A stretch of DNA of 64,000 nucleotides from Bradyrhizobium sp. BRP22 (GTDB lineage Bacteria; Pseudomonadota; Alphaproteobacteria; Rhizobiales; Xanthobacteraceae), in assembly GCF_020194175.1 (NCBI RefSeq), contig NZ_JADYVX010000001.1:1-64000 (forward strand), given 5' to 3'. Positions 16,421 through 24,903 of this stretch are shown here, piece by piece. The first letter of the stretch is position 1, and each line of letters starts with the position of its first letter. Under the pieces are notes generated by a model. It saw nothing but the letters and a program-made list of their open reading frames with translations, did not search any database and had not been told where the DNA came from. The translations under genes and the position numbers were made by a program.

Positions 16421-18676
16421 TCACACGAAATCAATGAACTTGTTGAAGGGCATTTCGCGGATACGCTTTCCGGTCGCCGCGAATATCGCGTTGGCGAGCG
16501 CCGGTGCGGCAGGAGGAACGGGCGGCTCCCCGACACCTCTCACTTTTGGATCGTTCTCGAGCCCGCGTACTTCGATGACCGGACATTGATAGATCCGCAT
16601 GGCTTCGTGATGATTGTAGTTGGTCTGCTGCGCTGCGCCTTTTGAATAAGTGAGCTCGCAGTTGATGGCGTGGCCGAGTCCCCAGACGACGCCGCCCTGC
16701 ACCTGGCTCTCGAAGTTGACGGGATCGATCACCTTGCCGACGTCGGCCGCGACCCAGACCTTGTCGATCCTGATGCCGCGGTCCGTCGCCGTCACCTCGA
16801 CGACCTCCGCGGTCGGCGTCCCGAACGACTCCACGAACGCGACCCCCCGGCCCCTGCCGTTGCCGAGCGGCCCCTTCCAGTCCGACATCTCCGCGACCGT
16901 CTCCAGCACCTTGCGATAGTGCGGCACGGTGCACATCGCGATGCGCGCCTTCATGGGATCGAGGCCAGCGGCATGGATCAGTTCATCGATGAAGCTTTCG
17001 GTGAAGAAGCCTGATGTCGATGCGCCGACCGAACGCCATGTCGTACTGGGCGATAATCCCTGCGCTTCGTAGCTGGTGGCTCGGAAATTCGGAATGTCGT
17101 AGTACACATTCCACAAGCCGGCGGCCAACTGCCCGTCCGGATCCTTCGAGGGTGTGCCCGAACGCTCGAGCAATCCCTTGAGCGGAGCCGTCGAAGCCAG
17201 CTGCAGATCGGCCGCGACGATCTTGCCCTTGTCGATGCTGCCGCGGTGCCGGGCGATCGCGATCTGCCGCGGGATGTCCTGGAGAAAATCCTCCTCGCGC
17301 GAGAACACGAGCTTGATCGGCGTACCCTTCATCTGATTGGCGATCTCGGCGAGAACGCGGACGTTCTCATATTCGAGACGGTGGCCAAAGCTTCCACCAG
17401 TCCACTGATTGTGAAAGGTGACCTGTTCGGGCTTGAGGCCGATCGCGGTCGCCGCGACCCATTGCACGAAGCGCGGGCTTTGATGGCCGACCCAGATCTC
17501 CATCCCCGTATCGGTGACGAGGCCGATCCCGTTGAGCGGCTCCAGCGGCTGATGTGCCACATAGGGCGCGCGATATTCGGCCTCGACGCGCGTACCGGTC
17601 TTCAGGCCGGTTTCGATATCGCCGATCTTGCGCCATTCCTTGCCCAGGAATTCCGGCTTGAACGAGGATTCCAGAACCTTCCAATGGTCGGCCTGCTCGG
17701 CGGGATACGCCGACGGCGCCCATTCGCATGCGATCGCGTCGACCGCCTCCATCGCGTACCAGCTGTTGGTGGCGATCACCGCAACGCCGTTCTTGATCTC
17801 GAGGATCTTCTTCACTCCCGGCATCGCGCGCGCCTTGCTGGCGTCGTAGGATTTCAGCGGCTGTCCCTTGCCGGGGTTCAGCTTGACGGAGGCGTAGAGC
17901 ATGCCGTCCATCTTCATGTCGATGCCGAACTTCAGCTCGCCCATCACCTTCGCACGAATGTCGAGGCGCTGCATCGGCTTGCCCAGCATGCGCCATTTCG
18001 AGGGGTCGCGCGGCTTGGCATCGAGCACCGGCGGAATTTTTGCGGCTTCGGCCGCCAGCGCGACATAGGCAATCCTGGAGCCGTTGGGCAGGATCACGTG
18101 ACCGGACTCGGTGCGCAGGTCGGCCACGGCGATACCCGAACGCCTGGCGGCAGCCGCCTTCAGCGTCTCGCGTGCCACGGCGCCGGCAACGCGCAGCTTT
18201 TCATAGGTGTCCGGCATCGAGCTTGATCCGCCGGTCATCTGCAGCCCGGACTTGCGCAACCATTCGAGCGTGGCGGCACGCGCCTCCTCAGCCGCCGGAC
18301 TCTGGTCCGCCGCCACGAAGGGCGCGAACTCGTCGGCAAAACCGGTGTTGAAGTAGGCGGGGCTCGGACTAGCGAAACGGATTTCGAACTGGCCGGGATC
18401 GAGGTCCATCTCTTCGGCGATCATGATCGGCTGCACCGAGCCGACGCCCTGCCCGATGTCGGCGTGCTGTGCGATGAGCGTGATCTTGTCCGGACTGATC
18501 TCCACCCAGGGATTGAAGGTCACGGAGTCCGGCCCGAGGCCCGCAGCCAACGGATTGTCGCTCGCGCTCGGCGCCGCGGCTTCGGCATTGCCATAGGCGC
18601 CGAAGGCGATGCCGCCGGCGACGGCGGCGGAGCCGAAGACGAAGGCCCGACGCGAAAGGCTCTGCATGTGGCCCAT
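16421..18676 (-). CDS. Molybdopterin-binding subunit, isoquinoline 1-oxidoreductase type
   Basis: Large catalytic subunit of a xanthine dehydrogenase family hydroxylase (751 residues from the ATG at 18676). A Tat signal (SRRAFVFGSAAVAGG) places it in the periplasm, as in IorB-type enzymes using a cytosine-dinucleotide molybdenum cofactor. It has tandem aldehyde-oxidase/xanthine-dehydrogenase-like domains and the C-terminal GVGEPPVPPAAPALANA, which carries the conserved catalytic glutamate. The true substrate (N-heterocycle or aldehyde) cannot be read from the sequence. The start is one base after the stop of the 2Fe-2S subunit gene. Confidence 0.9.
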   Translation of the reverse strand: MGHMQSLSRRAFVFGSAAVAGGIAFGAYGNAEAAAPSASDNPLAAGLGPDSVTFNPWVEISPDKITLIAQHADIGQGVGSVQPIMIAEEMDLDPGQFEIRFASPSPAYFNTGFADEFAPFVAADQSPAAEEARAATLEWLRKSGLQMTGGSSSMPDTYEKLRVAGAVARETLKAAAARRSGIAVADLRTESGHVILPNGSRIAYVALAAEAAKIPPVLDAKPRDPSKWRMLGKPMQRLDIRAKVMGELKFGIDMKMDGMLYASVKLNPGKGQPLKSYDASKARAMPGVKKILEIKNGVAVIATNSWYAMEAVDAIACEWAPSAYPAEQADHWKVLESSFKPEFLGKEWRKIGDIETGLKTGTRVEAEYRAPYVAHQPLEPLNGIGLVTDTGMEIWVGHQSPRFVQWVAATAIGLKPEQVTFHNQWTGGSFGHRLEYENVRVLAEIANQMKGTPIKLVFSREEDFLQDIPRQIAIARHRGSIDKGKIVAADLQLASTAPLKGLLERSGTPSKDPDGQLAAGLWNVYYDIPNFRATSYEAQGLSPSTTWRSVGASTSGFFTESFIDELIHAAGLDPMKARIAMCTVPHYRKVLETVAEMSDWKGPLGNGRGRGVAFVESFGTPTAEVVEVTATDRGIRIDKVWVAADVGKVIDPVNFESQVQGGVVWGLGHAINCELTYSKGAAQQTNYNHHEAMRIYQCPVIEVRGLENDPKVRGVGEPPVPPAAPALANAIFAATGKRIREMPFNKFIDFV

Positions 18677-18677
18677 C

Positions 18678-19142
18678 TCACTTCTCCGCCATCTTCCTGG
18701 ACGCCGCCGCATGGATCGCCGCGCGAATGCGCGGATAGGTCCCGCAGCGGCAGAGATTGCCCGACATCACCTGATTGATCTGCTCGTCGGTTGGTTTGGA
18801 GATCCGTGCAAGGAGCGAGATGGTCTGCATGATCTGACCGGTCTGGCAGTAGCCGCATTGCGGAACCTGATGCTCGATCCAGGCCTGCAGGACCGGATTC
18901 TGCTCCTTGTTGTCCAGCCCCTCGAGCGTGACGACCGATTTGCCGGCGACCTCGCCGATATGCGCCTGACAGGAGCGCACCGCCTTGCCATCGATGTGAA
19001 CGGTGCAAGCGCCACATTGCGCAACGCCGCAGCCGTATTTGGGACTGGTGATGCCGAGCTCGTCACGCAGCACCCAGAGCAGAGGCATCTCGGGAACAAC
19101 GTCGACGCTACGCTTGATCCCGTTCACCATGAGCTCGATCAT
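18678..19142 (-). CDS. 2Fe-2S subunit, isoquinoline 1-oxidoreductase type
   Basis: Small electron-transfer subunit (154 residues) with two 2Fe-2S clusters. The plant-type cluster uses [11 protein letters not shown] plus SCQ, and the alpha-helical cluster uses CGYC and CRCG. It passes electrons from the molybdenum centre of the next gene to a cytochrome. The ATG at 19142 is chosen because AGGAG lies nine bases upstream and the protein then begins MIELMVNG, the normal start. It has no signal peptide and would travel across the membrane with the Tat-bearing large subunit. Confidence 0.92.
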   Translation of the reverse strand: MIELMVNGIKRSVDVVPEMPLLWVLRDELGITSPKYGCGVAQCGACTVHIDGKAVRSCQAHIGEVAGKSVVTLEGLDNKEQNPVLQAWIEHQVPQCGYCQTGQIMQTISLLARISKPTDEQINQVMSGNLCRCGTYPRIRAAIHAAASRKMAEK

Positions 19143-19224
19143 GTCGATATGTCTCCTAACGGATCTGGTCGGCACAACAGCACTGCCTGATGGACGCCGA
19201 GCCGTATTCCCGATTCCTGCGGAA

Positions 19225-20160
19225 TCATGCGCAATCCCTGCGGAGTGCCGTATCGGAACGAGCGCTCTTCACGTCGGCCTGGCCGCAGCACAATTCGCGA
19301 TACTGCCCCGGCGTGAGACTGGCGGCCTTGCGGAACACGCGCGTAAAATTGGCCTGCGAGCCGAAACCGAACTCCAGGGCAATTTCGACCAGGGACAAGC
19401 GATCGCGCGCAAGTTCGTGCCGCGCCGCCTGGACGCGGCGATCGGTCACGTAACGGTGCGGCGACAGTCCGGTCGCCTCGCGAAACAGCCGCGAAAAATG
19501 ATAGGGGCTGAGGCAGGCCTGAGCCGCCAGATCCTCGAGCCTGACATCGCCGCCGAGAGAGGCCTCGATATAGTCGAGCACGCGCTGAAGGCGTCGCGGA
19601 TCGAGCGATGGCGCCTTTTCAGGCGCGCGCCAGCGGTCGATCGTGTAGTGCCCCAGAAGATGCGCGGCGAGCGCGACCTGGATTCCCTCCACGAACAGCG
19701 CATCGGTCGGCTGGCGGGGACGATGGAGCAGGTCGCGAAGCGGCGAGCAGAGGTGGAAAAGGACCTGGTCCGCGAGGCCATGGGCATAGGCAATCTCGAT
19801 CCTTGCCGGATCGATATCAAAGTCGGCGAGGGCGCTTTGGTCCAGCAGCGCCGGAGGAAGATAGAGGTGAAGACATTCCATCCGGTCCGAAAGTTCGAGA
19901 TGGCTCTCCTGCGTTCCCACGGGGACGAGGTAGCTCATGCCCGGCCGGGCAAGACTCTTCTGAACTTCGCCATTGCCGGCGCGGCACACCATCCCCCCGC
20001 CTGACAGCAGCATCACAAGCTCGGTGCAGATAGGAACGGGCGTTTCCTGCCGGCCTGCGTCGAACTTCCGGTGTTCGATGCTCAATGCCGGCCAGTCGCT
20101 GGCCTCCGCGAGCTTCTCGCTGTTCCGATATTTCTGATCTCCATGCGTAACGAGCACCAT
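19225..20160 (-). CDS. AraC-family transcriptional regulator
   Basis: About 311 residues, with an N-terminal cupin-like sensor ([15 protein letters not shown]) and a C-terminal AraC DNA-binding domain ([46 protein letters not shown]). It is co-oriented with and directly upstream of the molybdenum hydroxylase operon (about 80 bp gap), so it likely controls it. GGAG six bases upstream supports the ATG at 20160; the frame is open to a GTG at 20229. Confidence 0.88.
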   Translation of the reverse strand: MVLVTHGDQKYRNSEKLAEASDWPALSIEHRKFDAGRQETPVPICTELVMLLSGGGMVCRAGNGEVQKSLARPGMSYLVPVGTQESHLELSDRMECLHLYLPPALLDQSALADFDIDPARIEIAYAHGLADQVLFHLCSPLRDLLHRPRQPTDALFVEGIQVALAAHLLGHYTIDRWRAPEKAPSLDPRRLQRVLDYIEASLGGDVRLEDLAAQACLSPYHFSRLFREATGLSPHRYVTDRRVQAARHELARDRLSLVEIALEFGFGSQANFTRVFRKAASLTPGQYRELCCGQADVKSARSDTALRRDCA

Positions 20161-20229
20161 CATGAGCTCCGCTAGAGCTGCGGCGAATCCCGGCCCGTAT
20201 CGTGAGCGAGCGATCATTCTATCCGGCAC

Positions 20230-20658
20230 AGAATCGCAGCCCGGTCGCTGCCGCGCCGATGCGAATTTCTCACAAGCCGCGGCACGGGAGTCCAGAGGCG
20301 GCGCCGTTAAAAGAAGTAAAAGACAAGCACGGCAAAGGCCTGGTCGTGCACGCCACGAGGCTGCGCCAACCTGACCCTGTGCTATGTAAGCAAGATGCGT
20401 CCGTCATGGCGCAGGAATCGGAAATACCGCGTGATCGCATGGCCTCATGATGGCTCATCGAGCGGCAATGTCGCCGTATCGAGGATCGGAGCCTGGTATG
20501 ACGCCGCTTATCTCCGCGCTTGCCGCAATGTCGATTGCAACGGCCCACGCCGGCACTGCGGCCGCGGCCGAGAGGTCTCTGCTGATTGAAGTCTGATCGC
20601 GGCAGAGCGGCGATCGCGCCGCGTACGGCTCGTCTGTCAGACACAAAGGACTCGCGGT
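20230..20658. other. Divergent intergenic region with a short signal-peptide-like ORF
   Basis: 430 bp between the AraC gene and the aldo-keto reductase gene. The only coding-like item is a 32-codon frame at 20498-20595 (+) that reads as a Sec signal peptide (MTPLISALAAMSIATAHAG) and then stops. It could be a decayed secreted-protein gene or chance. Promoters for both flanking genes must lie here, but none is clear. Confidence 0.35.
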
Positions 20659-21672
20659 ATGGCCCTCAAGGATATTCTGCCGGGTAGACTGGGTTTCGGT
20701 GCGGCGCCTCTTGGCAACATGTTTCGCGACATCCCGGAGCAGGAAGCACTCGCGACAGTGAATGCGGCCTGGGACGACGGCATCCGCTATTTCGACACTG
20801 CGCCCTTCTATGGCGCAGGTCTCGCGGAGATCCGCATGGGCACCGCGCTGGCCGGTCGGCCACGTGACGACTACGTGATCAGCACCAAGGTCGGCCGCCT
20901 GATCCTGGACGACACCGAGGATGTCAGTGCTCGCGACCTCGGCGAGAAGGGCGGGGTCTTCAGATATGGACGCTCGAACAAGATCGTGAACGACTATTCC
21001 GGCGATGCGACGTTGCGATCGATCGAGGAAAGCCTGAAGCGGCTGGGCACCGACCGCGTCGATATCGCTTTCGTGCATGATGTCGCGCAGGATTTCTACG
21101 GCGATGAGTGGCTGGCGGTTTTCGAAAGCGCGCGCAAGGGCGCGTTCAGGGCACTCGACCGGCTGCGCGACGAGGGCGTGGTCAAGGCGTGGGGGCTCGG
21201 CGTCAACCGGGTCGAGCCGATCGAGTTGCTGCTCGCGCTGGAGGGACCGCGCCCCGACGGCTTCCTGCTCGCAGGCCGTTATACGCTTCTCGACCATGCC
21301 CGAGCGGTCCAGCGGGTGATGCCGATGGTTGCGGAGCATGAGCTCGCCATCGTCGTCGGCGGCCCCTACAGTTCGGGTGCGCTCGTCGGCGGTCCGAACT
21401 TCGAGTATGCGCCGGCACCTCCGGAAATCCTCAACAAAGTGGCGCGGATCAAGGCGATCGCCGATCGCTACGGCATCAGCATGAAGGCTGCAGGCTTGCA
21501 GTTCGCGCTTGCCAATCCGGTGGTGGCCGCCGTCATTCCCGGTGCGAGTCGCCCGAGCCGCATCGCAGAGGACCGCGCCGCCCTCGAACAATCGATACCG
21601 GTCGATTTCTGGCGCGAGCTCCGTTCGGCGGGTCTCGTCAACCCGGCAGCGCCCGTTCCGGGCGCCGATTGA
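20659..21672 (+). CDS. Aldo/keto reductase
   Basis: NAD(P)-dependent oxidoreductase of 337 residues with a TIM-barrel AKR fold. Seen: FDTAPFYGAGLAE with the catalytic tyrosine (about residues 45-57), the conserved lysine in VISTKVGRL, the histidine in DIAFVHDV, and the C-terminal VIPGASRPSRI cofactor loop. It resembles the D-threo-aldose/L-fucose 1-dehydrogenase and pyridoxal 4-dehydrogenase branch. It heads a three-gene rightward operon with the VOC and ABM-like genes. Confidence 0.9.
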   Translation: MALKDILPGRLGFGAAPLGNMFRDIPEQEALATVNAAWDDGIRYFDTAPFYGAGLAEIRMGTALAGRPRDDYVISTKVGRLILDDTEDVSARDLGEKGGVFRYGRSNKIVNDYSGDATLRSIEESLKRLGTDRVDIAFVHDVAQDFYGDEWLAVFESARKGAFRALDRLRDEGVVKAWGLGVNRVEPIELLLALEGPRPDGFLLAGRYTLLDHARAVQRVMPMVAEHELAIVVGGPYSSGALVGGPNFEYAPAPPEILNKVARIKAIADRYGISMKAAGLQFALANPVVAAVIPGASRPSRIAEDRAALEQSIPVDFWRELRSAGLVNPAAPVPGAD

Positions 21673-21762
21673 GGGCCGCCCGAGAACGCAACAGGTTCAT
21701 CCCGAGCGCCGCTCCGGCCGGCAGGATGGCGTCCGCAACGTCAAATTACCGAGGAGAGCGAA

Positions 21763-22617
21763 ATGACAGATGAAGCGCATAACACCACCGAAATGGGTCG
21801 CCGCGCCATGCTCCGGACCGCCGGCGCAGCCATGGTCGCCGGTCTTGCGATTGGCGGTACATCGTCGGCCGCATCGGCCGCTGCACAGGGCAACGACGGA
21901 ATGTCGTCAGCCGAGCGCAACGAGGCGCCGCTTGGCGCGCGGCTCCAGGGAGTCCAGCACTTTGGGCTGACGGTCCAGAACATGGAACGAGCCTATCAGT
22001 TCTATACGGAGGTGCTGGGCGGAACCGAGGTTTTCCGTCATGGCGACTTCCAGGGCGACGGGGTACAGAACACGTTGCTGGCAGACCAGGAGATCGAGGC
22101 GAACGCACGCGGGGTCAATCCACGGACGATCGGCGTTCCCGACCTGCGAAGCGGAGCGCAGAGGCTCGATGTCCGCTTCATCCAGTTCGACAATATGGTG
22201 CTCGAACTGCTGCAATATCGTGAGGCCGACCAGCCCATGGGCAGTGCGAAAAGCTTTGCTGAACCGGTGGAGCACATGAGCCCCGCCTTTCCGCGCATGA
22301 TGCACATCTGCTTCTATGTTCGCGACGACGTCGACTTCAACAAGTTCATTGCCGATCTCGAAGCCGAATCCGCGCGCCGCGGCATGACGCAGGTGAGGGC
22401 GAACCGCACCGTCCGCGTCATGACCGAGGCGGACCGCAAGGCCGCGCCCCGCAGCGCCAACACGAACCGGGTCACCGAAGCCCCCTCGGACGGCTGGGAG
22501 CTGATCTATTGCAAAGGTCCCGAAGGCGAGCAGCTCGAATTCGTCAAGGCGCTTGGCCCCGTCAAGAAGCGCTTCAGCGACGCGCTCGCGAAGCGGCAGC
22601 AGACGATCGTACGCTGA
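21763..22617 (+). CDS. Tat-exported VOC (glyoxalase/dioxygenase superfamily) protein
   Basis: A 284-residue protein with a Tat signal (GRRAMLRTAGAAMVAGLAI, residues 12-30) and two VOC half-domains. The first starts with LQGVQHFGLTVQNMERAYQFYTEVLGG and the second with FPRMMHICFYVRDDVDFNKF. Candidate metal ligands are the histidines in VQHFGL and MMHICF and the glutamate in GEQLEFVKA. VOC enzymes are usually cytoplasmic; an exported one beside another exported protein suggests periplasmic turnover of a small molecule. The substrate is unknown. Confidence 0.85.
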   Translation: MTDEAHNTTEMGRRAMLRTAGAAMVAGLAIGGTSSAASAAAQGNDGMSSAERNEAPLGARLQGVQHFGLTVQNMERAYQFYTEVLGGTEVFRHGDFQGDGVQNTLLADQEIEANARGVNPRTIGVPDLRSGAQRLDVRFIQFDNMVLELLQYREADQPMGSAKSFAEPVEHMSPAFPRMMHICFYVRDDVDFNKFIADLEAESARRGMTQVRANRTVRVMTEADRKAAPRSANTNRVTEAPSDGWELIYCKGPEGEQLEFVKALGPVKKRFSDALAKRQQTIVR

Positions 22618-22709
22618 TCCGCAAAGCAGGCGGCGGCAGACCGGCCGCCGGAGCTCTGCCAGTCGCCTGCTCGCCGATGTTGGCGACAAAAATGTGAGGG
22701 ACACCTATC

Positions 22710-23024
22710 ATGCAAAGTCTTGGCCGTTATTCGCTTGCCGCGATGCTGTTCGTCATGCCGCCCTTCCTGACGGCGCCGGCGGTGCTGGCTCAGGAAGCGC
22801 AACACGTGCGCTACCAGGACATCCCAGAAGGCGCCTATTTTCTCCAGGAGGACCGGGCCAAGCCCGGCCATTTCATCTTTTACGAGATTTTTGCCAGTCA
22901 AGCCGACTTCGACGCACATAACGCCATGCCCTATGTGCAGGAATGGTTTGCCAAGCTTCCCGAGCTTGCCGAGGGCGGCGTCGAGGTGATGCGCATGGCG
23001 ATCCTCAGTATGCCCAAAAAGTAA
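22710..23024 (+). CDS. Exported ABM-like (quinol monooxygenase-fold) protein, half-sized
   Basis: A 104-residue protein with a Sec signal peptide (residues 1-27, ending AVLAQ). The rest resembles the second half of antibiotic-biosynthesis-monooxygenase domains (KPGHFIFYEIFASQADFDAH, then VQEWFAKLPEL). The usual first strand and helix of that domain are not present, so it is either a signal peptide joined to a half domain or a diverged variant. It is third in the operon after the exported VOC protein and probably acts in the periplasm with it. Confidence 0.7.
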   Translation: MQSLGRYSLAAMLFVMPPFLTAPAVLAQEAQHVRYQDIPEGAYFLQEDRAKPGHFIFYEIFASQADFDAHNAMPYVQEWFAKLPELAEGGVEVMRMAILSMPKK

Positions 23025-23324
23025 CCAGAATGGCCGAGAACCAATCCGCGGCTTGCAGATAACCAACCGCCGTTCTGCTCTGACAGATTTCACCGGCCCG
23101 AGTCCTGTGCTGCGGCGAAATGTCCGCTGCAGCCGGGTTCCCATGCGCCTTAGCCCGTCTGCGTGTAGGCTTCTGGTCAAGAGTTTGTCCGAATAGCTCT
23201 AACCAATTTGCCCCCGGATTGGTCAAACTATGGGATTTGATCATTCAGAGGCCTTGGCCGATAAAGCGAATTTACTGACCATACTCCCTGGCGGTTCGCC
23301 CCTGATGGGGACCGGGTTATCCCA
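23025..23324. other. Intergenic region with a palindromic motif also found at 27782
   Basis: 300 bp without a gene. Near its end CCCCTGATGGGGACC (23299-23313) matches CCGCTGATGGGGACC at 27782-27796 at 14 of 15 positions. Each copy lies upstream of one of the two related STAND regulators. The motif is itself a near-palindrome and could be an operator. Confidence 0.4.
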
Positions 23325-24779
23325 GTGAAGATGGCGTCTCGATCAATCGTTCCAACGAGGTGGAGCGGTAGCCCTCCTGCGCCTAAGCCGGGCGCAGAGA
23401 TTTTCTTCGGGCCATATCGGTTCGATCGCGATCGGCGAATGTTGTGGAAGGGCGAGATCTTGCTGCAAGTTGGGGCTCGGGCGCTGGCAATTCTGAGCGC
23501 GCTCACCGAGACCCCCGGGCGTCTGGTTGGGAAACGCGAACTACTGGAGCGGGTATGGCCTGATGGCCGTGTAGACGACGCAAATCTTAAAGTACAAATT
23601 TCCACTTTGCGAAAAGCACTGCGCGGCTGCGAGGGATTGATCAGGTCCGAATCTTCCTTGGGCTATCGCTTTCTCGGAGAAACGGTGTCGAGCGATCCGT
23701 ATCTCGACACCCAGCGACGGTGCTTCTTGGCGCCACGGCTTCTCACCGAGCCGATTGGTCGTGACGATGTGATTGCAGATATAGCCAGCCTTCTCAAAGA
23801 AAGTCGTCTGGTGACGGTCCTCGGTCCAGGCGGTATCGGGAAGACAACGGTCGCGCTCGCGATTGTACATCGACTGGCCGATACATTTGCGGATGAAACC
23901 TGCTTCGTCGATCTTGGCAGGATTGCGCGCGACGATCAGGTGTGTGAAGCACTGGCGTGCGCGCTCGACTTGCCGGTCGGGGAGGCGCCTGCCCTTGAGC
24001 AGATACAGTTCGCGCTGCAAGGAAGACGCCTGCTACTGGTGCTTGACTCCTGCGAACACGTTATCGATGCGGTGGCGCTGCTTGTCGAGCAGGTTCTGAC
24101 CTTCTCCAATGAGGTCATGATACTGGTAACGTCCCGAGAGTCTTTGAGGGTTGGAGCTGAATTCGTCTGGCATCTCGAGCCGCTCGAAGTGCCGCCACCC
24201 GGTCTGGTTGATCCCGCGGCGAGTGCTGCACGATACCCTGCAGTTCAGCTTTTCATGAGGACTGCGGCCGACGTGTCGGACGACTTTGCGTTCGACGACG
24301 ATATCGCGCCGGCCATCGTCGAGGTCTGCCGGCGCCTGGACGGAATTCCGCGGGCCATAGAAATGACGGCTTCCATGGTCGGCACCCTCGATATTGGCGA
24401 GATTCGCCGCAGTCTGGATCAACGCTTGTCTTTATTGGAATCCGATCGCCCAGTCGGGAACCTTCTGCGCCACTCTCTTCTATCGACCCTTCACTGGCGC
24501 TGCGATCTTCTTCCGTTCAACGAGCGAACGGTGCTGCGCCGTTTGGCGCTCCTCACTGGTGCTTTCACCCTCGATGCAGCAGTTGCGGTCGCCGCTGATG
24601 ACGTTACGGATGCATCTGTCGTTCGTGAGGCGGTTGTAGCGCTCGCCAACAAATCCTTCCTGATCGTCAATCATCAGATCAGTCCTCCAGAATACCGCCT
24701 TTTCGAGACGGTGCGAGCGTACGCGGCGAGTCCCAGGGAGGAAGAAGAAAATGCCGCAGAGCGGCGCGACCGGTGTTGA
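23325..24779 (+). CDS. Winged-helix/NB-ARC STAND regulator, C-terminally truncated
   Basis: A 484-residue protein. Residues about 25-118 form an OmpR/PhoB-type winged helix (IFFGPYRFD, GARALAILSAL, VDDANLKVQISTLRKAL). An NB-ARC-like NTPase follows, with Walker A GPGGIGKTT near 166 and Walker B LLLVLDSCEH near 243. It ends just after YRLFETVRAYAA, exactly where the related gene on the opposite strand continues for about 450 residues of helical repeats. It lacks the ligand-sensing half, so it may be inactive, constitutive or interfering. The GTG at 23325 or the ATG at 23331 may be the start. Confidence 0.8.
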   Translation: MKMASRSIVPTRWSGSPPAPKPGAEIFFGPYRFDRDRRMLWKGEILLQVGARALAILSALTETPGRLVGKRELLERVWPDGRVDDANLKVQISTLRKALRGCEGLIRSESSLGYRFLGETVSSDPYLDTQRRCFLAPRLLTEPIGRDDVIADIASLLKESRLVTVLGPGGIGKTTVALAIVHRLADTFADETCFVDLGRIARDDQVCEALACALDLPVGEAPALEQIQFALQGRRLLLVLDSCEHVIDAVALLVEQVLTFSNEVMILVTSRESLRVGAEFVWHLEPLEVPPPGLVDPAASAARYPAVQLFMRTAADVSDDFAFDDDIAPAIVEVCRRLDGIPRAIEMTASMVGTLDIGEIRRSLDQRLSLLESDRPVGNLLRHSLLSTLHWRCDLLPFNERTVLRRLALLTGAFTLDAAVAVAADDVTDASVVREAVVALANKSFLIVNHQISPPEYRLFETVRAYAASPREEEENAAERRDRC

Positions 24780-24903
24780 CGCTGTTCGAAGGCAAGGCAT
24801 GGATATGAGCTCTCGATCAGGGGACTACGGCAGCCTGATCGATGAAGAGCAATCTCAACACTCTTGAGAACCTGATTTCCCGATTGCTCCAGGTCCATGG
24901 GCT

